Below are positions 1 through 7,104 of a DNA stretch of 14,202 bases, in pieces. Below the pieces are notes generated by a model. The model made no database searches. It had not been told where the DNA came from and saw only the letters and a list, made by a program, of their open reading frames with translations. Position 1 is the stretch's first letter. Each line of letters starts with the position of its first letter. The translations under genes were made by a program, and so were the position numbers. The DNA comes from Elusimicrobiota bacterium (GTDB taxonomy: Bacteria > CG03), in contig JAGHAG010000061.1 of assembly GCA_021161625.1 (NCBI GenBank), positions 1 through 14,202 on the forward strand. Reading direction: 5' to 3'.

Positions 1-1
1 C

Positions 2-1984
2 GGTTATTCACAGACAAAGGTTATTAAAGTTGATAATACTCCTCCTGAGATTACCAGGGTAAAAGTTGAATATCCCTCAGGTCAGAGTATGGCAAAATCA
101 AATGACAGGATTCTTATTACATCTGAAATAACAGACAGCATTGCAGGTGTAAAAGTTTCCTCAATTCTTCTTAATTCTTCTAATTTGGATGGAACAAGCC
201 ACACTCTGATTGATGATGGGACAAATGGAGATGAGGTTTCAGGAGATAATGTTTATTCCTATGAAATAACAGTTTCGGCATCAGGGACAGGTATGGTGAA
301 TTTTACAATTTCAGCACAGGATAATCTTGGTAATCTGCGAACACTTACAGGTTCGGTTGCTCTGGACAATACCCCACCTTCTATTTCCATAGATAGTGTG
401 GTTAGCCCGACAAAGTTTCCAGCACAGACAATCACAGGAAATTTTGTTGAAGCAAATCTTGACACAATTCGTGTAAATGGCATTCAGGCAGATGTAAGTG
501 GAAATAGTTATTCTGCTGTTATTCCTCTATTAGAGGGGAAAAATACAATTTCAGCATATATAAGAGATGAAGCAGGGAATATAGAAATTACAACAGCAAC
601 CATCTTTTATGACCCCAACTCACCAATCAGTATAATATCTCCAGAAACAGGAGAAAAAATTAAAGGAAGCATTTCTGTTGAAGTAATTGCCCGTGAAATT
701 ACCCAAGAGGTATGGTTTGAAGTTTCCCCTGACAATGGAATAACATGGTATAGTTTATCAGGAACTCTTGGAGAAAAAACAACAGATTTCACCTATATGG
801 ATGGATGGAAGCAGAACTGGGATTCTTCTCTTTTGAGCGATGCAACAGGTTATCAAATCAGGGTTTATTCTTACAGCAGTGAGGCATCAACACCTGTAAT
901 AAGTGCAACTGTTTCAGGAATAACCGTTGATAATACTGCCCCTGTTGTTGATTTTTCAATCAACTCCTTTACACCCCTTCCAAAACTAATAGGCACCACA
1001 TACTATATTTACACTGATGAGATAAGAGTTGCCTTTCATGCCATTGATGCAACTGCTGGGATGGGAAGCGTAAAGATAACTTCCCTCAATGACAATGGCA
1101 ACAGAATTTTTTATGCTGATGTCATTCCTGCTGATGATGGAGAGGTTATTCAGTATCTTCCACTGGTTGAGGGTAAAAACGAGATTTCGGTAAAGGCGAG
1201 CGATAGTGTTGAAAATGAAGCTTCCGAAGTTAAAGTCACTGTTTACTATATTGAACCAAAGCAGAGCGCAGTTATAGGCACTTCAGGTGGGACGGTTCAA
1301 AGCCCTGATGAAACAAAGATTGTAATACCTGAAGGAGCGCTGGTTGAGGAGACGAAAATTACAATTACTCTTGTTGATGAAGAGGAACTGCCAAAACCTG
1401 TAAACACAAATGTTGAACTCATAGGAGTTGCCCGGGATTTTGGTCCTGATGGAACAGTGTTTAATAAACCTGTGGAGATAACAATTCCCTATGCAGAGGC
1501 AGACCTTGACAAAGACCTTGATGGAAATCCTGACTTTGACGAGAGTAAACTTGAAATTTATTTCTGGGATGGATGGGACTGGCTCAAGGTTGGTTGTAAA
1601 CAAAGAGATACAGCAAAAAATCTCATAACTGCTCTTGTAAATCACTTTACGATTTTTGCTATTGGAGAAGATATCTCACAGATACCACAGAAGGTGAAAA
1701 TCTATCTCACAAAAAATCCCTTTAAAGCCGAAACAGGAACGACTTTTGTTTACGACCTTCCTGAAGATGCGAGGGTAAAGATAAGCATTTACGATCTTTC
1801 AGGGGATAGAGTTGTTGAACTTGCTGAAATAAATCAGACTGCAGGAACAAGATCTCTCTTCTGGAAAGGAGACAATGAATTTGGAAGATACATTGGAAGC
1901 GGTATTTACTTTTATGTTTTTGAAGCAGAATTCAGCACCGGGGAAAAAGAGGTTATAAAGGATTTAATAGGAGTAATAAAATAG
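2..1984 (+). CDS. Secreted multi-domain Ig-like protein with ZU5-like region and FlgD/type-IX-like C-terminal domain (5' partial)
   Basis: The frame is open from base 2, so the ATG at 89 is internal and the true start lies upstream of the window; 660 residues are visible. Bacterial Ig-like repeats are marked by the linker motif VDNTPP/VDNTAP (near residues 10, 120 and 307) and by a repeated strand, PLLEGKNTIS / PLVEGKNEIS. Residues about 424-556 resemble a ZU5-type domain (GGTVQSPDETKIVIPEGAL, then FNKPVEITIPY). The last ~100 residues match the FlgD-Ig / type IX sorting-like fold: NPF, YDLPEDARVKISIYDLSG, GSGIYFYVFEA, ending in KDLIGVIK. Such proteins are exported and usually sit on the cell surface; the CTD type is associated with PorV-dependent secretion in T9SS bacteria. 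A PorV-like gene lies 295 bp downstream. The function of the Ig array (adhesion, structural or enzyme scaffold) cannot be read from this fragment. The domain calls are good; the secretion route is inference. Confidence 0.88.
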   Translation, partial: GYSQTKVIKVDNTPPEITRVKVEYPSGQSMAKSNDRILITSEITDSIAGVKVSSILLNSSNLDGTSHTLIDDGTNGDEVSGDNVYSYEITVSASGTGMVNFTISAQDNLGNLRTLTGSVALDNTPPSISIDSVVSPTKFPAQTITGNFVEANLDTIRVNGIQADVSGNSYSAVIPLLEGKNTISAYIRDEAGNIEITTATIFYDPNSPISIISPETGEKIKGSISVEVIAREITQEVWFEVSPDNGITWYSLSGTLGEKTTDFTYMDGWKQNWDSSLLSDATGYQIRVYSYSSEASTPVISATVSGITVDNTAPVVDFSINSFTPLPKLIGTTYYIYTDEIRVAFHAIDATAGMGSVKITSLNDNGNRIFYADVIPADDGEVIQYLPLVEGKNEISVKASDSVENEASEVKVTVYYIEPKQSAVIGTSGGTVQSPDETKIVIPEGALVEETKITITLVDEEELPKPVNTNVELIGVARDFGPDGTVFNKPVEITIPYAEADLDKDLDGNPDFDESKLEIYFWDGWDWLKVGCKQRDTAKNLITALVNHFTIFAIGEDISQIPQKVKIYLTKNPFKAETGTTFVYDLPEDARVKISIYDLSGDRVVELAEINQTAGTRSLFWKGDNEFGRYIGSGIYFYVFEAEFSTGEKEVIKDLIGVIK

Positions 1985-1986
1985 TT

Positions 1987-2004
1987 GCAAAGCATTAGCT
2001 TTGC
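1987..2004. repeat. Perfect 7-bp hairpin after the Ig-protein stop codon
   Basis: GCAAAGC-ATTA-GCTTTGC starts two bases after the stop codon at 1982-1984. The stem is perfect, with a 4-nt loop. It is followed by CTATAATAAAAAATG and not by a T-run, so it is not a classic intrinsic terminator. It may protect the mRNA 3' end or be a small palindromic repeat. Confidence 0.5.
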
Positions 2005-2079
2005 CTATAATAAAAAATGACAAATAAAAAATTAAAAAAGCAAAATTGTAGCCGAACCTTCAGGGGTGTTACACGTAAA

Positions 2080-2191
2080 GCGAGTGGTTTCTGCCGTCAG
2101 GGACGCTCGCGTGAGATGGCTCGCTCTCCGTCCGCTGCGGACTGGGGTAAAATTCCTCGCTCCCAGAGCCCTGCCAGCAAAAACCACTCGC
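2080..2191 (-). repeat. 112-bp GC-rich inverted-repeat element, possibly encoding a structured RNA on the minus strand
   Basis: Arms 2080-2102 and 2169-2191 are 23-bp imperfect inverted repeats (20 of 23 match), beginning with a perfect 11-bp GCGAGTGGTTT / AAACCACTCGC. Two of the three mismatches are C-A on the plus strand but become G-U wobbles in a minus-strand RNA, so that strand could pair 22 of 23 positions. Inside are further complementary blocks: GGCTC 2118-2122 with GAGCC 2166-2170, GTCCG-CTG-CGGAC at 2130-2142, and CTGGG 2142-2146 with CCCAG 2162-2166. The element is far more GC-rich than the flanking genes. Short ORFs cross it in two frames but have no protein-like features. It could be a REP/MITE-type repeat or a small RNA. 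No copy of the whole element was seen elsewhere in the window. Confidence 0.6.
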
Positions 2192-2202
2192 GAAATGATA
2201 GA

Positions 2203-2264
2203 CCCAATAAACCCCTTCAGGGTTGGGGAACTCTATTTGCTATTTATCAATATCGCGAAGCGAT
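2203..2264 (+). repeat. Two small hairpins in the 5' leader of the PorV-like gene
   Basis: AACCC-CTTCA-GGGTT (2210-2224) and ATCGC-GAA-GCGAT (2252-2264) are consecutive perfect 5-bp hairpins; the second ends 3 nt before the AAGGAGG ribosome-binding site. A competing pairing, CCCAA (2203-2207) with TTGGG (2223-2227), is possible. The 11-mer CCCCTTCAGGG (2212-2222) recurs as its reverse complement at 8901-8911, again just upstream of an outer-membrane protein gene. A regulatory role is inference. Confidence 0.35.
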
Positions 2265-2279
2265 GAAAAGGAGGATATG

Positions 2280-3479
2280 ATGAAAAAAGTGAGAGTAATT
2301 CTTTTAATTTTTGCTCTATTTTTTGTTTGTAAAGTTTTATATTCTCTGCCGATAGACTTGCAGATAGGGGCAAGACCCCTTGCCATGGGTGGAGCATTTG
2401 TTGCAGTAAGTAACGACAGCAATGCATCCTACTGGAATCCAGCAGGGCTTTCCAAAATCCCCCATCCGCAGTTGAATTTTATGTATTCTCTGTATTCGGA
2501 GTTTTCACAGTTGAATCTTAATTTTCTTGGTTACTCTCAGAAAAATATAGGTTTTTCATGGGTGAATATAGGAGCATCTTTAAAAGAGGGGGAAAATAAC
2601 GCATCCAACAAAATGACAGAAAATCATTATATTTTTGCATATGGGATTGAGGTTAATAAAATGCTTTCTATAGGAACAAATTTAAAGAGGCTGGTTATAG
2701 ATTCTGAAATCGGGGGTGGTTCCGGGATTGGATTTGATATCGGTGCTCTTTACAGACGAAAGAAAGTTTCTTTTGGAGTTGTGTTAAGAAATCTGGCGTC
2801 TGATGTTAAAAATGAGAATATTCCTTCTTCCTTGCGATTTGGTACAGCAATAAATATAAAAAGGTTATTGTTTTCGCTGGATATTGATACAAAAAAGGAT
2901 ATTGAAGGGAAAGAGGGGCTTTCATACAGGATACATGCAGGCATGGAATTCAGAGTGTTTGATTCACTTTATTTAAGGGCAGGAACAGACAATGGAGACA
3001 TTAGTTTTGGACTGGGTATGCTTGCAAGAAATTTTCAGTTTGATTTTTGTGGACTTTCAGATGCAACTGCAGGAAATGTTTTTCGTCTTTCAGCAGGATA
3101 CAAATTTATGCCATACAAACCCAAACCCAGAAGAAAAAAAATAAAAACTTCTCGTAAAGTAAGTAGAAAAGAGCACAAAAAAATAGAGGATTTAATTCGG
3201 CGGGGGGAGATGTATTTTAATAAGAAAAAATACAGCAGTGCGGAGAAAATTTTCAAGAAAGTGTTGAAAAAGGAACCCGGAAATGATAAAAGTGTTATGT
3301 ATTTGAAAAAGATATACTGGGCTCAGGCAGGAATTTTTTATAAAAAGAGAAAATATAAAAAGGCAATTGAAAAGTATAAAGAGATTTTGAAAATTGACCC
3401 GCAGCATGAAGAATCAAAACAGAGAATTGAAATATGCAAACAGAAATTAAAGAAAAAATCCAGAAGAAAGAGAAAGTGA
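2280..3479 (+). CDS. PorV/UPF0164-like outer-membrane beta-barrel protein with C-terminal TPR repeats
   Basis: 399 aa. The ATG at 2280 is chosen because AAGGAGG (2268-2274) lies 5 nt upstream and because it gives a clean signal peptide (residues 1 to about 22). An ATG at 2277 is only 2 nt from the SD, and the longer frame from 2223 lacks these features. Directly after the signal peptide comes the PorV/UPF0164 hallmark: GARPLAMGGAFVAVSND followed by YWNPAGL. Residues ~23-285 are an alternating barrel-like sequence. A basic linker leads to about two TPR motifs (residues ~300-390: MYFNKKKYSSAEKIFKKVL, then IFYKKRKYKKAIEKYKEIL, with IDP turn). The tail is very lysine/arginine rich. Family members sit in the outer membrane; T9SS PorV delivers CTD proteins to the surface. 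TPRs on such a barrel would face the periplasm. The stop overlaps the next start by one base, so translational coupling is likely. Function by family only. Confidence 0.8.
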   Translation: MKKVRVILLIFALFFVCKVLYSLPIDLQIGARPLAMGGAFVAVSNDSNASYWNPAGLSKIPHPQLNFMYSLYSEFSQLNLNFLGYSQKNIGFSWVNIGASLKEGENNASNKMTENHYIFAYGIEVNKMLSIGTNLKRLVIDSEIGGGSGIGFDIGALYRRKKVSFGVVLRNLASDVKNENIPSSLRFGTAINIKRLLFSLDIDTKKDIEGKEGLSYRIHAGMEFRVFDSLYLRAGTDNGDISFGLGMLARNFQFDFCGLSDATAGNVFRLSAGYKFMPYKPKPRRKKIKTSRKVSRKEHKKIEDLIRRGEMYFNKKKYSSAEKIFKKVLKKEPGNDKSVMYLKKIYWAQAGIFYKKRKYKKAIEKYKEILKIDPQHEESKQRIEICKQKLKKKSRRKRK

Positions 3480-4888
3480 TGAAAAAAATTTTTCTTTTTA
3501 TAGTTTTTCTTTCATCTGCCTTTGCTTTACAAAAAAATCTCATAGAAAGAGGAAAAAAACTTTTTCATGAGAAAAGATACAGAGAGGCGTATCTGCTTTT
3601 TTCACAGGCAACCAGAGAACTTCCAACATCTCCCCTTGCATGGTACAATCTTGCCATTACAGGATATAAGTTAAAACTTTATAAAGAATCCGCTGAAAAC
3701 TTTGCCAAAGCAGCACAGCTTTCAGCCAAAATCAAGCCACAGGCACTTTATTACAGAGCAATGTGCCTGTGGAAATTAAAAGAGTATTTGCTTGCAGAAA
3801 AATTTTTCGCAGAGGTCATAAAAATAAGTCCTTATTCGCGATATGGTTGGGCTTCAAGGAAAAATTTAAGAATTCTTACGGCACGAAGAAAAAGATGGAC
3901 GATTTTTTTATCCCTCTCAGGAAAGTATGATGACAATGTAAACTATGAACCAGTTTCAGTTGATGTCTCGCAAAGAGACAAGGATTATATGCTGGATGTA
4001 ATTTTTTCAGGCAAGTACAGATTTTTTAAAAGATTACTTTTTGGATATTCCTTTTTTGGAACAAAATACAGGGAGTTTTCAAATCTTGACTTTGTCCAGC
4101 ATACAGGAAAATTTTCTATTCCTTTGTCTCTTTCTGAGAAAATATATTCAGAATTAAAAGCCAGATACTGGATTTCTCAATTAGACAGGGAAGATTATCA
4201 GAAGGGCTTTAAAATTTCAGAGAATTTTTCTTTTGGAAAAAACACAGAATTTTTATTGTCCTTTTCAAACAAGGATTACGTGAAAGAATCCTATAGTTAT
4301 CTTGATGCCAGGGTTTATGGGTTATCAATTGTTCAAAATTTTAAAATCTCCAGATGGAAAACGTCACTAAATTGCAGTTACAAGAAACAGGATGCTAAAG
4401 ACAGTTCTGGGGTAGAAGAAAGTTATACTTATTATACAAGTCCGACAACTTCAACCGTTGCAACCACGCCTTTTTTCAGGAGTTATTCTTTTAATGGATA
4501 CAAAGCAGACATTAAAACCAGAGGAAAAGTTTTTGGAAATGTATCCATTAATATAGGGGTCAGCTACACTTTAAACAGATATAAAGATAAGGATTCGTGG
4601 TATGAGAAGAAAATATATTATAAGGATAGCAACGATAACTGGTATGAAATAATCACAACCACCTATACCTATCTGGAGCCCACGGACGAACCATCTGCCA
4701 AAGAAAAATTGAGAAAGGATAAAATTTTTTCTTTCAGGCTCTCCTTAACAAAACCAATTTCAAAACACTTTTCTCTTGTTGCGGAATACTTTTATACAGA
4801 TACACGGTCAACAATTGATGAAGATGATTACAGAGATAGAAATTATAAAAGAGGTGTTTTTTCTGTCTCTTTAAATATGTTCTTTTAG
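3479..4888 (+). CDS. TPR-containing outer-membrane beta-barrel protein
   Basis: 469 aa from the ATG at 3479, which shares one base with the preceding TGA (TGATG). An upstream in-frame ATG (3434) would bury the signal peptide MKKIFLFIVFLSSAFA, so 3479 is preferred. Residues ~18-125 hold about three TPR units (LFHEKRYREAYLLFSQATR; AWYNLAITGYKLKLYKESAENFAKA; CLWKLKEYLLAEKFFAEVIKISP). From residue ~145 the sequence becomes a long barrel: LSGKYDDNVNYEP is the typical first-strand DDNV motif, aromatic alternating strands follow, a Ser/Thr/Tyr-rich loop lies near residues 320-335, and the C-terminus ends in Phe (VSLNMFF), as expected for BAM-inserted barrels. The N-TPR/C-barrel plan resembles Slam-type and related outer-membrane proteins, but exact family membership is not provable here. 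It is probably periplasm-facing and partnered with the preceding gene. Confidence 0.78.
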   Translation: MKKIFLFIVFLSSAFALQKNLIERGKKLFHEKRYREAYLLFSQATRELPTSPLAWYNLAITGYKLKLYKESAENFAKAAQLSAKIKPQALYYRAMCLWKLKEYLLAEKFFAEVIKISPYSRYGWASRKNLRILTARRKRWTIFLSLSGKYDDNVNYEPVSVDVSQRDKDYMLDVIFSGKYRFFKRLLFGYSFFGTKYREFSNLDFVQHTGKFSIPLSLSEKIYSELKARYWISQLDREDYQKGFKISENFSFGKNTEFLLSFSNKDYVKESYSYLDARVYGLSIVQNFKISRWKTSLNCSYKKQDAKDSSGVEESYTYYTSPTTSTVATTPFFRSYSFNGYKADIKTRGKVFGNVSINIGVSYTLNRYKDKDSWYEKKIYYKDSNDNWYEIITTTYTYLEPTDEPSAKEKLRKDKIFSFRLSLTKPISKHFSLVAEYFYTDTRSTIDEDDYRDRNYKRGVFSVSLNMFF

Positions 4889-4916
4889 GGAACAATATTT
4901 TGTTACCTTTCGTCTA
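4889..4916 (+). promoter_or_regulatory. Putative ECF-sigma promoter upstream of the sigma-factor gene
   Basis: GGAAC (4889-4893), 17-nt spacer, CGTCTA (4911-4916). The AAC -35 core and CGTC -10 core with ~16-17 nt spacing are classical for ECF sigma factors. The same motif with identical spacing recurs before the anti-sigma gene (5442-5469), which points to autoregulation. The start of transcription would fall about 4922-4924, at most a few bases before the ATG at 4925. The -35 and spacer also form a dyad (GGAACAA, TATT loop, TTGTTaCC with one bulge), which could instead be a weak hairpin after the preceding stop codon. Confidence 0.6.
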
Positions 4917-4924
4917 ATTAAATA

Positions 4925-5470
4925 ATGGAAAGAGATTTAATTAAAAAAGCAAAATCTGGCGATGTTGAAGCATTTGAGCAACTTATCAGAAAATATGAAC
5001 AGAAAATTTACAACATTGCTCTTTATTTCTGCAGAAATCCTGTTGAGGCAGAGGATATTTCGCAGATGGCAATTATAAAGATGTTTAAATCTCTGAAAAA
5101 TTTTAAGGAGCAGAGTTCTCTGAGCACCTGGATTTTCAGGATTGTCAGGAATGTTTTTCTGGATGAATGTAAGAAGAGTTTTCGCAGGCACGAGGTTGAA
5201 CAGATTGAAAATTTTGAATTTATTGATAAAAAAAGTGCAGAAGAAATTGCAGGCAGGAACCAGCTTTTCTCATGGATAAACAGTGCTATAAAAAAACTGC
5301 CTGAAAAATTTAGAATGGTGGTAGTCTTGTGTGATATGGAGGGGTTTGATTATAAAGAGACAGCGGAAATTTTAAATGTTCCTGTTGGCACGGTTCGCTC
5401 AAGATTGAATAGAGCCAGAAGAATGCTTAAGGAAATTCTCAGGAACTTTTCAGATAACTTTTTCGTCTAA
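4925..5470 (+). CDS. ECF (RpoE-like) RNA polymerase sigma factor
   Basis: 181 aa, the normal length for an ECF sigma factor. Sigma region 2 spans residues ~14-84 (AFEQLIRKYEQKIYNIA; AEDISQMAIIKMFKSLKNF; STWIFRIVRNVFLDECKK). After a linker, region 4 spans ~120-172 with LPEKFRMVVVLCDMEGFDYKE and the helix-turn-helix TAEILNVPVGTVRSRLNRAR. The ATG at 4925 is the first start; no Shine-Dalgarno is visible and a matching ECF promoter ends 9 nt upstream, so the transcript may be leaderless or nearly so. The anti-sigma gene follows after 15 nt. The upstream neighbours are envelope proteins, so an envelope or surface-biogenesis regulon is plausible but not shown. Confidence 0.95.
   Translation: MERDLIKKAKSGDVEAFEQLIRKYEQKIYNIALYFCRNPVEAEDISQMAIIKMFKSLKNFKEQSSLSTWIFRIVRNVFLDECKKSFRRHEVEQIENFEFIDKKSAEEIAGRNQLFSWINSAIKKLPEKFRMVVVLCDMEGFDYKETAEILNVPVGTVRSRLNRARRMLKEILRNFSDNFFV
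5442..5469 (+). promoter_or_regulatory. Second putative ECF-sigma promoter, before the anti-sigma gene
   Basis: GGAAC (5442-5446), 17-nt spacer, CGTCTA (5464-5469), lying in the last codons of the sigma gene; the -10 overlaps its TAA stop. It has the same hexamers and spacing as the element at 4889-4916. Predicted transcripts would begin near 5475-5477, just before the GGAGG of the anti-sigma gene. Since it lies in coding sequence, some of the match could be chance, but the exact repeat of both boxes and spacer makes this unlikely. Confidence 0.55.
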
Positions 5471-5485
5471 TATATGGAGGCAGAA

Positions 5486-6181
5486 ATGAATTGCAGAAAA
5501 GCAAAAAAAATGATTTCGGATTACATAGATGGCTTTCTTAACCCTGAAGAAAGGGTTGAGTTTGAAAGTCATATCAGAACATGCAGAAATTGTATGAAAG
5601 AACTGGAAGAGATGGAAAGATTAAAGGAAATTCTTAAAATTGCTCCTAGACCACTGCTTCCTGAAAACTTCCATACAAAACTGCATTATAAATTACTTGA
5701 AGTAAAAGAAAAAGAAAGTAAAAAAAGGGAAAACAGAATTTTTGATTTTTTCAGACCGGTTTCTGTAAGAATAACAGCTATTGCCGCATTAACAGTTATT
5801 ATCTGTGTTGCGATTTTTACTGGCAGACCAAAAGAGGTTATATATATGAGTGGAATTAACCATGTTCCTGAAAATTACAGCACAATTTCAATGAGACAGG
5901 GACTTCCGCTCAATGGGGAGGGTATTTTGAAATTGAACTTCGTTTCAAAAAAGAAAGTAAAAGACGTAGAATTAATAATAGAGATGCCTGATGGCATAAA
6001 AACCGTTGACAACAAAAAAACAATTTGCTGGAGAGGAACTCTCAGAAAAGGTGAAAACATAATCCTTTTGAAAGTAAAGGGGGTAAAACCTGGAATGTGG
6101 GATGTGGTAACCTCTTTGCACAAAAATTCTGTGAAAAAGAGATTAAAGAGGAAGATTTTTGTAAAACCTGTCAGAATATAG
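5486..6181 (+). CDS. Membrane-anchored zinc-type (ZAS) anti-sigma factor
   Basis: 231 aa. The ATG at 5486 is favoured over the one at 5474 because GGAGG (5476-5480) precedes it by 5 nt. The N-terminus is a zinc anti-sigma domain: C3, then H29-x3-C33-x2-C36 (SHIRTCRNC), the ZAS/RsrA-like pattern. A coiled acidic-basic linker leads to one transmembrane helix at residues ~94-112 (VRITAIAALTVIICVAIF). The remaining ~120 residues would be outside the cytoplasm and look like a beta-sandwich (LKLNFVSKKKVKDVELIIEM; LRKGENIILLKVKGVKPG). It binds and inhibits the sigma factor encoded just upstream; the external domain is the probable sensor. The ligand is unknown. The next gene starts 18 bp downstream, so the three probably form an operon. 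Confidence 0.88.
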   Translation: MNCRKAKKMISDYIDGFLNPEERVEFESHIRTCRNCMKELEEMERLKEILKIAPRPLLPENFHTKLHYKLLEVKEKESKKRENRIFDFFRPVSVRITAIAALTVIICVAIFTGRPKEVIYMSGINHVPENYSTISMRQGLPLNGEGILKLNFVSKKKVKDVELIIEMPDGIKTVDNKKTICWRGTLRKGENIILLKVKGVKPGMWDVVTSLHKNSVKKRLKRKIFVKPVRI

Positions 6182-6199
6182 GCAGGGAAGGAGGGCAAA

Positions 6200-7069
6200 A
6201 TGAAAAGGTTTTTGTTAGTTTTTTGTGTGGTTTTTCTGGGGGGTGTCCTAAAGGCAGAGGAGTTGCCTGTTGAACTTGAAGCCGAAATTTTAGTTGAAGA
6301 GCCAGAAGTTAATGTTAAGGCAACTTTAGAAGATGCAGAAAAAGAGGTTAAAGAGTTTTGTGAACAGCAAAAATTGTCCAGAAAAGATGAAAAACAGGCA
6401 CTCAAAACCCTGAAGGAACTTGTGGAAAAGGAAATTCCTGTTGAGACAGCATCTCAGATTATTTTTCAGGCAATTTCGTTGAGGGAAGTAGATGAGGTTT
6501 CTAAAGAGGCAAAAAGACTTGTGGAAGTTGTAGAAAAGGCAGAGGGGAAAGACAAAGAGGAATTGAAGAATGCAATTTCCAGAGCAGTTGAAAAAGGAAT
6601 TCCTGTTGATGTGTTGACAGATATTGCAGAGGAGAAAATTTTACTGAAGGATAAAGAAGATATTTCTGCTTCAGATGTAAGCGAGGCAATAGACGTGCTG
6701 TCTGAACTTGTGGAAAAAGGCATACCTGTGGAACACGCAAAGGAAGTTGTTGAAACCGCCCTTGAGGACGGCAGAGATGTAAGTGAGGTGGCAAAAGATA
6801 TAGAGGATATAAAAAAGGAAATTGAAGAAAAAGAAGAAGTTGAAATAGAAAAACCAGAAACAAAAGAACTTGAAGAAGTAATTCAGGATGTAAAAATGGA
6901 AGAGGAAGTAGATTTCAATCTGACCGACGAAGAGAAGAGTGCTATTGAAAATGAAATTAAGGAAAAAGAAGAGGAAATAATACAGAATCCTGATGACGGA
7001 GATTACCAATCTCCTGATAGTGGAGATTATCAATATCCTGACAGCGGAGATTATCAACTTGCACAATAA
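6200..7069 (+). CDS. Secreted acidic helical repeat protein of unknown function, in the sigma/anti-sigma operon
   Basis: 289 aa; the strong SD AAGGAGGG (6188-6195) supports the ATG at 6200. The signal peptide is MKRFLLVFCVVFLGGVLKA. The mature protein is highly charged (Glu/Lys) and predicted mostly helical or coiled-coil. A helical unit recurs three times around [L/A]VEK[E/G]IPV (IPV at residues 79-81, 134-136, 175-177), each followed by a helix with an Ala/Val face. A Glu-rich stretch (residues ~205-260) follows, and the C-terminus ends in three 8-residue tandem repeats, PD[D/S]GDYQx (264-287). No enzymatic motif is visible and no family is recognised. Its place behind the anti-sigma gene suggests a periplasmic or surface protein controlled by, or feeding signals to, this ECF system; this is inference. 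Confidence 0.75.
   Translation: MKRFLLVFCVVFLGGVLKAEELPVELEAEILVEEPEVNVKATLEDAEKEVKEFCEQQKLSRKDEKQALKTLKELVEKEIPVETASQIIFQAISLREVDEVSKEAKRLVEVVEKAEGKDKEELKNAISRAVEKGIPVDVLTDIAEEKILLKDKEDISASDVSEAIDVLSELVEKGIPVEHAKEVVETALEDGRDVSEVAKDIEDIKKEIEEKEEVEIEKPETKELEEVIQDVKMEEEVDFNLTDEEKSAIENEIKEKEEEIIQNPDDGDYQSPDSGDYQYPDSGDYQLAQ
6989..7060 (+). repeat. In-frame 24-bp tandem repeat, 3 copies (PD[D/S]GDYQx)
   Basis: Three consecutive 24-bp units encode PDDGDYQS, PDSGDYQY and PDSGDYQL at the very end of the secreted repeat protein. DNA units differ at several positions, many of them synonymous (GATTAC/GATTAT, GACAGC/GATAGT), which suggests selection on the peptide. An acidic, tyrosine-bearing tail of this kind could bind a cation or a partner, but there is no direct evidence. 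Confidence 0.8.
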
Positions 7070-7104
7070 TAATTAAGTTCAGAAAATAGAAAAATGGCAA
7101 ATGA

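Noticed and set aside
1283..1645. 120-codon minus-strand frame inside the Ig-like gene
   Set aside because: Shadow of a well-supported coding frame on the plus strand; no domain features.
2223..2279. Longer N-terminus for the PorV-like protein starting at 2223
   Set aside because: It would place an unrelated 19-residue stretch in front of the signal peptide, and the strong AAGGAGG points to 2280.
2017..2280. Open frames of 66-87 codons across the GC-rich island
   Set aside because: They cover the inverted-repeat element in two frames, lack a Shine-Dalgarno or protein-like pattern, and the second half overlaps the leader of the PorV-like gene. The structure explains the sequence better than a protein does.
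6501..7066. Minus-strand frames opposite the secreted repeat protein
   Set aside because: The translations are low-complexity Leu/Phe-rich mirrors of the Glu/Lys-rich plus-strand protein; typical antisense artefacts.
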